Translations under genes and position numbers: made by a program
Shown: one piece after another, positions 37,594 through 41,255 of the stretch
Numbering within the stretch: position 1 is the stretch's first letter
Layout: every line of letters starts with the position of its first letter
Assembly: GCA_015295905.1 (NCBI GenBank)
Contig: DVEB01000192.1
Span: 1 to 41,255 of the forward strand
Direction: 5' to 3'
From: Synechococcales cyanobacterium M55_K2018_004
GTDB lineage: Bacteria; Cyanobacteriota; Cyanobacteriia; Elainellales; Elainellaceae
DNA: 41,255 bases
Notes under the pieces: generated by a model
The model's database searches: none
The model's input: the letters and a program-made list of their open reading frames with translations, nothing else
What the model was told of the DNA's origin: nothing

Positions 37594-38106
37594 GTGGATT
37601 TATCGCGTATTCCGCCTCAACCGAAGCCTGGTATCATCAACGTCCTAATTGAGATTCCAGGCGGTAGCAAGAATAAGTACGAGTTTGACAAAGACATGGG
37701 CGCTTTGGCGCTGGATCGAGTGCTCTATGCATCGGTACAGTATCCCTTTGACTATGGGTTTGTGCCCAATACCTTGGCGGATGATGGTGATCCGTTAGAT
37801 GGATTAGTCATCATGGACCAACCGACCTTCCCTGGTTGTGTGATTGCCGCTCGCCCCATTGGGATGCTGGAAATGATAGACGGGGGCGATCGCGACGAAA
37901 AAATTCTCTGTGTGCCCGACAAGGACCCCCGCTATGCCAATGTCAAATCCTTGGCAGATGTGGCTTCGCATCGATTAGACGAGATCGCCGAATTTTTCCG
38001 CACCTACAAAAATTTGGAGAAAAAAGTCACTGAGATTCTGGGTTGGAAGGATGTTGACCATGTGATGCCGTTGGTCGAGACTTGCATTAAAGCTGCCCAA
38101 AAGTAA
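37594..38106 (+). CDS. ppa: Inorganic pyrophosphatase, soluble family I
   Basis: This enzyme hydrolyses pyrophosphate to phosphate and so pulls biosynthetic reactions forward. The 170-residue product has the family I pattern: [27 protein letters not shown] and [10 protein letters not shown] (63-72), whose aspartates bind the metal ions, then [21 protein letters not shown]. Length matches the hexameric bacterial enzymes (about 170-180). The start is GTG 37594, eight bases after GGAG. Cytosolic. The gene is followed by an inverted repeat at 38127-38183 that may end the transcript. Confidence 0.96.
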   Translation: MDLSRIPPQPKPGIINVLIEIPGGSKNKYEFDKDMGALALDRVLYASVQYPFDYGFVPNTLADDGDPLDGLVIMDQPTFPGCVIAARPIGMLEMIDGGDRDEKILCVPDKDPRYANVKSLADVASHRLDEIAEFFRTYKNLEKKVTEILGWKDVDHVMPLVETCIKAAQK

Positions 38107-38126
38107 GAAGGGCTGGTCTTTGTTTA

Positions 38127-38183
38127 GCTCTCCGCAGTGATGGGTGGGCGCACGCCGTGTACCTACATATCATTGCGGAGAGC
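38127..38183 (+). terminator. Inverted repeat after ppa, possible terminator
   Basis: GCTCTCCGCAGTGAT (38127-38141) pairs with ATCATTGCGGAGAGC (38169-38183) over 15 pairs including one wobble, enclosing a 27-base loop with a smaller GC-rich fold. No T-run follows, so it could equally be a single palindromic element. Confidence 0.5.
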
Positions 38184-38327
38184 GACTTGCTTGAGGCATA
38201 ACCTGAGTGTCCTGAAGTTACCTGCAATACCTGAAGAGAGTAAGAGGAATCCCTAAACGCCCTTGCAAGAGCAATGGAGAACCCGCTTCTGCATCTAAAT
38301 TAGAAAATGTGGGAACCCTAGGACTAT

Positions 38328-39296
38328 ATGGGCATCCTTAACCAAACGACTGATTCCTCTGTCACACTTCGCTTCTCAAAACCTCTCATGTCAGGTTCTG
38401 ACCTACCCACTGTTAGTCCTCAAAGCCTTGCAAAATCATCCCTGTCATCCCATCAGCAGCAATTCAGGGTGCAGTTTTGGGGAGTACGGGGAGGCGTACC
38501 TACACCAGGTGTCGAGACGGTTCGATTTGGTGGAAATACTCCCTGTGTGGAAATACAGGTCAGTAATAAGCGCATTATTTTTGATGGCGGGACTGGGCTG
38601 CGGGTTCTAGGAAAACATCTCTGTAAAGAAATGCCCGTAGAAGCTCATCTCTTCTTCACCCACACCCATTGGGATCGAATTCAGGGCTTTCCTTTCTTTG
38701 CGCCAGCCTTTATTGAAGGGAACTGTTTTCATATCTACGGTGCGATGGGGGCGAATGGAGCCTCCATTAAACAACGCCTGTGCGACCAAATGCTTCGCCC
38801 GAATTTCCCCGTCCCCCTGCAAATGATGCGGGCAGATCTGAAGTTTCACGACATCTCACCGGGTTCGGTGATTACCCTCGATGACGTCATGATCGAGACG
38901 GTTTCTCTCAACCGACCCAATGGTGCACTAGGGTATCGAGTGACCTGGAATGGCAATTCAGTGGTCTATGCCACCGATACGGAACACAGCGCCGATCACC
39001 CAGACCAGAGCTTGCTTTACCTAGCAGATCAAGCCAATCTCCTGATCTATGACGTTGCTTGTGTAGACGCAGCCTACTGCGACCTAGGCGGAGCAAGTGA
39101 ACAACATGCTCACCTCTGGCAATCTGCTGTAGAAGTAGCAATTACCGCTCAAGTTGAACAAGTGGTCTTATTTCACCACGACCCCTCTCACGAAGATGAC
39201 TATCTTCACCAAGTTGAGCAACAGATCCAGGCTAAGTATTCCAACGTTTCGCTGGCTCGAGAAGGACTTGTAATGGAAATTTTGCCTCGGCAATAG
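38328..39296 (+). CDS. Metallo-beta-lactamase fold protein
   Basis: The 322-residue product (or 302 from the ATG at 38388) has the MBL fold: QFWGVRGGVPTPG, ETVRFGGNTPCVEI, IIFDGGTGLRVLG, the metal motif THTHWDR (111-117), VYATDTEHS and VVLFHHDPSHEDD. The usual motif is HxHxDH; here H112, H114 and D116 are kept but the last position is R117, so one metal ligand is changed. Related proteins are phosphodiesterase or PQQ-like hydrolases, and in cyanobacteria some fuse to or accompany signalling proteins. The N-terminal 45 residues are Ser-rich and not part of the fold. No operon partner is near. Function is unknown beyond the fold. Confidence 0.88.
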   Translation: MGILNQTTDSSVTLRFSKPLMSGSDLPTVSPQSLAKSSLSSHQQQFRVQFWGVRGGVPTPGVETVRFGGNTPCVEIQVSNKRIIFDGGTGLRVLGKHLCKEMPVEAHLFFTHTHWDRIQGFPFFAPAFIEGNCFHIYGAMGANGASIKQRLCDQMLRPNFPVPLQMMRADLKFHDISPGSVITLDDVMIETVSLNRPNGALGYRVTWNGNSVVYATDTEHSADHPDQSLLYLADQANLLIYDVACVDAAYCDLGGASEQHAHLWQSAVEVAITAQVEQVVLFHHDPSHEDDYLHQVEQQIQAKYSNVSLAREGLVMEILPRQ

Positions 39297-39308
39297 ATAC
39301 TATATTTA

Positions 39309-39430
39309 ACGTGAATTCGGGATAAGCTGAAACTCTTGCTGTTCCGTGCGCGTCGCGCACGGAACAGCAAGAGTTTTGAGTCACCGTGCCGAGCGCGGTG
39401 ACCCAAAACCCTCTTAACCAGAACTGACGT
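39309..39430 (-). repeat. Family A element, full copy A10
   Basis: Termini are ACGTGAATTCGGG and CCAGAACTGACGT. Hairpin 2 pairs ACTCTTGCTGTTCCGTGCG with its complement across a short loop. Hairpin 1 is TTTTGAGTCACC against GGTGACCCAAAA, with one mismatch. TATTTA (39303-39308) and TATTGA (39431-39436) outside the ends match at five of six bases. Confidence 0.85.
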
Positions 39431-39507
39431 TATTGAAGCGATACTCCAGGCTTTGATGAGAGCACACGATGTGAACTGACACAAAATTGTGGAGAGCTAA
39501 TCCTCCT

Positions 39508-39549
39508 CTTTCGAGAGCGCTACACGCACTTTCGAGAGCGCTACACGCA
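39508..39549. repeat. 21-bp tandem duplication at the left end of B4
   Basis: The 21-base unit beginning CTTTCGAGAGCGCTACACGC occurs twice head to tail (39508-39528 and 39529-39549). It includes the left terminus of family B, so the duplication has copied the element's end. Confidence 0.8.
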
Positions 39550-39637
39550 TAGGTTAGGACAAAGCGTTTTGTGGGCAACCCCGCTGCATGGGATTGCCCG
39601 CAAAAAACGGTTTACATCATGAGCGTGTAGCGCCATA
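39536..39637 (+). repeat. Family B element, copy B4
   Basis: Left end AGCGCTACACGCATAGG, right end GAGCGTGTAGCGCCATA. The hairpin is TTTTGTGGGCAACCC against GGGATTGCCCGCAAAA with two imperfect pairs. Relative to B1 an A:T pair has become C:G in both arms. Confidence 0.8.
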
Positions 39638-40352
39638 AGAGTAGATACTCAGGAGAGTAGGAAGCGGATGTTTTCGCTGCGCTCGACTCGCCCAAAACAT
39701 GCCAAAACCAAGAGAGTGAGTATTGCGGTCAGTTTTCCACAGGTATTGCTTTAAGGACGTCATCTGAGGGAGCTTAGGACATCGTCTGAGGGAGCGATCG
39801 CACACTAGAATCAGAGGTCTTTCTTGAGTGACTTGGCTCAGTCCTCATCCGCCTTTCTTTTGGGCTTGAACCGGTCTGAATCTAAAACTATTTAATCAAA
39901 AAAATAGCTTAAAGACATTGCTGAGTGCTTGCGAGCAGGAGGACATCCTCCTCAGTCCACCTTTGGTTCGCTTGGGTTTTATGTGGAGGTGGTGTGCCTT
40001 TCCAGGACAAAATCAAGGCTTTTAGGGGCTTGAAACATCGGTGGACGGGCTTAGACAAGTAGATTCCCTCCGTTTGGGTTGGTGCTTCCAAAGCAATGCT
40101 TTCTGAAGGGGGGTATCTGTCAATCAAGTTACTCCTTCCATGTCTTTAGGAAGGGAGTCATGATCGACTTAATCACAGCTTAGAAAAACTCATAAAAAGA
40201 TTAGGAAACGGCCTAAAAAAATGGAACAAAAATTGTTTTGCAGTGTAGTATGGTTCTACAAGAAGCGCTCGGCTGAAGCGGCGGTATACCTGCAAGTCCC
40301 AGCTGAGTTCGTCCCGAAGGAACATTTAGTTGACTGATTTAGAGCTAAGTTA
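39638..40352. other. Leader region of the cyAbrB gene
   Basis: About 700 bases with one doubtful small frame (39909-40127) and no other gene. It includes a HIP1 octamer near 39795. No promoter could be assigned with confidence for the regulator gene. Confidence 0.4.
39909..40127 (-). CDS. Doubtful 72-residue reading frame
   Basis: A TTG at 40127 opens this frame, 5-6 bases after AAGGAG, a good ribosome binding site. The product is hydrophilic with a basic central part (CFKPLKALILSWKGTPPPHK) and ends RWTEEDVLLLASTQQCL. I recognise no family. The TTG start and isolated position make it uncertain. Confidence 0.25.
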   Translation of the reverse strand: MIDRYPPSESIALEAPTQTEGIYLSKPVHRCFKPLKALILSWKGTPPPHKTQANQRWTEEDVLLLASTQQCL

Positions 40353-40742
40353 ATGAGTAGAAAGAAAAAGATTGAGCCGTTAACCGGCGAGGCATTGCTC
40401 ACAAAGGTGAAGCAACTCGATCACCTGACCAAAGAGCAAAAGGCAAAGGAATGTGGTTACTACACCGTGACCAAAAATGGGGTAGAGCGCGTCAACATGA
40501 TGAAATTTTTGAACGCTTTGCTAGATGCAGAAGGATTTGAACTAGACGGCAAGCAAAGTAGTAATGGACGCGGTGGACGCAGTGCGAGTTATCGAATTAC
40601 GGTACAGTCGAACGGCAACCTTCTGATTGGTTCAGCCTACACCAAGCAAATGAATCTCCAGCCTGGGGATGAGTTTGAGATTTCGCTTGGTCGCAAGCAT
40701 ATTCGACTCAAGCAAATCGACCTTGAAGACTTTGCCGAGTAG
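40353..40742 (+). CDS. cyAbrB transcriptional regulator, cyAbrB2-like
   Basis: The 129-residue product begins MSRKKKIEPLTGEALLTKVKQL, followed by KECGYYTVTKNGVERVNMMKFLNALLDAEG and a C-terminal AbrB-type part (SNGNLLIGSAYTKQMNLQPGDEFEISLGRKHIRLKQ). This layout, with the AbrB-like DNA-binding domain at the C-terminus, is specific to cyanobacteria. The N-terminal KKKKIEPL and GYYTVTKNG resemble the cyAbrB2 group (Synechocystis Sll0822), which regulates nitrogen and carbon genes. cyAbrB1 is the alternative. It acts as a DNA-binding protein in the cytosol. No close operon partner. A strong hairpin at 40790-40848 likely ends the transcript. Confidence 0.93.
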   Translation: MSRKKKIEPLTGEALLTKVKQLDHLTKEQKAKECGYYTVTKNGVERVNMMKFLNALLDAEGFELDGKQSSNGRGGRSASYRITVQSNGNLLIGSAYTKQMNLQPGDEFEISLGRKHIRLKQIDLEDFAE

Positions 40743-40789
40743 TCCCTGCTTTCCTCTCAAGACTCAAAATTTGGTGGTGCTTAATCATG

Positions 40790-40848
40790 GGTACAAATTT
40801 TGGGGGAAGAAGTGCGCGAGGCTCTTCTCTTTCCCCAAAATTTGTGCC
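40790..40848 (+). terminator. Strong hairpin after the cyAbrB gene
   Basis: GGTACAAATTTTGGGG (40790-40805) pairs with CCCCAAAATTTGTGCC (40833-40848) over 16 pairs including one wobble; GAAGAAG and CTTCTC extend it inward. It lies 48 bases after the stop codon. No T-run follows, so termination is inferred. Confidence 0.6.
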
Positions 40849-40896
40849 TCAAATCAGTGACCCCAAAAAATGAAGCCTTCTCCCTATGGCGACTCT

Positions 40897-40985
40897 ATCG
40901 GTGATTGAGTTGATTTGTTGTGATGTAAAACGTGTGTACAGCGCACGTTTTACATCACAACAAACTTCTACTTTTAATTAATTAA
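40897..40985 (-). repeat. Family C element, copy C4 with altered stem
   Basis: The hairpin (40914-40964) pairs TTTGTTGTGATGTAAAACG with CGTTTTACATCACAACAAA perfectly. Compared with C2, three stem pairs have changed from C:G or G:C to T:A or A:T, each in both arms. The outer ends are weakly conserved (ATCGGTGATTGAGT at left, CTTCTACTTTTAA at right). Confidence 0.75.
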
Positions 40986-41079
40986 TAGTCGGGGTTAGTG
41001 CCAGCCTCTTCCCGGCGATTCGTGCCAGCCGCCTCTACCTAGTGTGAGCTTTGCGCGACGACTGACACCTAGCTGGAAC

Positions 41080-41182
41080 TATGGCGCTACGTGCTCATGA
41101 TGTAAACCGGTTTTTGTGGGCAATCCCATGCAGCGGGGTTACCCACAAAAAACGTTGTCTTAGCCTATGCGGGTAGCGCTAC
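41080..41182 (-). repeat. Family B element, copy B5
   Basis: Left end TATGGCGCTACGTGCTCATG, right end ATGCGGGTAGCGCTAC. The hairpin pairs TTTTTGTGGGCAA with TTACCCACAAAAA, with one mismatch. CTGGAACTAT occurs just before and again just after the element (41073-41082 and 41190-41199). Confidence 0.75.
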
Positions 41183-41202
41183 ATCTGATCTGGAACTATT
41201 TA

Positions 41203-41255
41203 ACGTGAATTCGGGATAAGCTGAAACCCTTGCTGTTCCGTGCGCGGCGCGCACG
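41203..41255 (-). repeat. Family A element, copy A11 (right part cut by window)
   Basis: It begins ACGTGAATTCGGG, then CCCTTGCTGTTCCGTGCGCG, and runs off the window inside hairpin 2. The window therefore begins and ends in family A copies. Confidence 0.8.

Noticed and set aside
24027-39679. 15-mer CGGATGTTTTCGCTG in two distant spacers
   Set aside because: The match does not extend, and its length is within chance expectation for this window.

Overview
The window looks like a chromosome segment from a filamentous cyanobacterium. The octamer GCGATCGC (HIP1) occurs dozens of times in genes and spacers. It encodes HetR, a cyAbrB-type regulator, DUF751/Ycf33, a PEP-CTERM protein, a DUF1574-type SGNH protein and an ABC1/AarF kinase, a combination typical of filamentous cyanobacteria. 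HetR alone does not show that the strain makes heterocysts. I found no rRNA, tRNA, CRISPR array or phage.

Layout. 1-5.5 kb: an Fe(II)/2-oxoglutarate oxygenase, a small secreted protein, an ACT-domain malic enzyme and a PEP-CTERM protein with a Ser/Asn-rich linker. 5.6-8.1 kb: a GtrB-type polyprenyl-phosphate glycosyltransferase, overlapping tail-to-tail with a two-gene unit (DUF1499 protein, then a serine/threonine dehydratase). 8.2-9.4 kb: a graveyard of small elements around a broken IS630-type transposase gene. 9.4-11.8 kb: two uncharacterised small proteins and a Dam-type adenine methylase. 12.0-17.5 kb: DUF751, rbfA, a family 3 beta-N-acetylhexosaminidase and mutS, all rightward. 17.7-28.4 kb: a long leftward stretch with the DUF1574 protein, hetR, infB, ylxR, an Hsp70-like protein, an EI24/CysZ-like membrane protein and an alpha/beta hydrolase. 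28.5-41 kb: a Hanks kinase with WD40 repeats, DedA, a PhoX-type phosphatase, an AarF kinase, a small membrane protein, inorganic pyrophosphatase, an MBL-fold protein and cyAbrB.

The most unusual content lies between the genes. At least three families of short, non-coding, palindromic elements recur: family A (about 115-125 bp, 11 copies or remnants), family B (about 100 bp, 5 clear copies and a possible relic) and family C (about 106 bp, 4 copies). Each has short imperfect terminal inverted repeats and one or two long GC-rich hairpins. Stem sequences differ from copy to copy, but both arms change together, so pairing is kept. Several A copies are flanked by 6-7 bp direct repeats. One A copy sits in the IS630-type transposase remnant, one C copy sits inside the end of an A copy, and A and B copies often lie side by side. 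These are MITE-like elements; what moves them and why the stems covary cannot be settled from this window.

Functionally the window mixes core information processing (IF-2, YlxR, RbfA, MutS), cell-surface and envelope functions (PEP-CTERM, GtrB, family 3 hexosaminidase, DUF1574, DedA, PhoX) and regulation (HetR, cyAbrB, kinase). Apart from the obvious short operons, most neighbours show no clear functional link.
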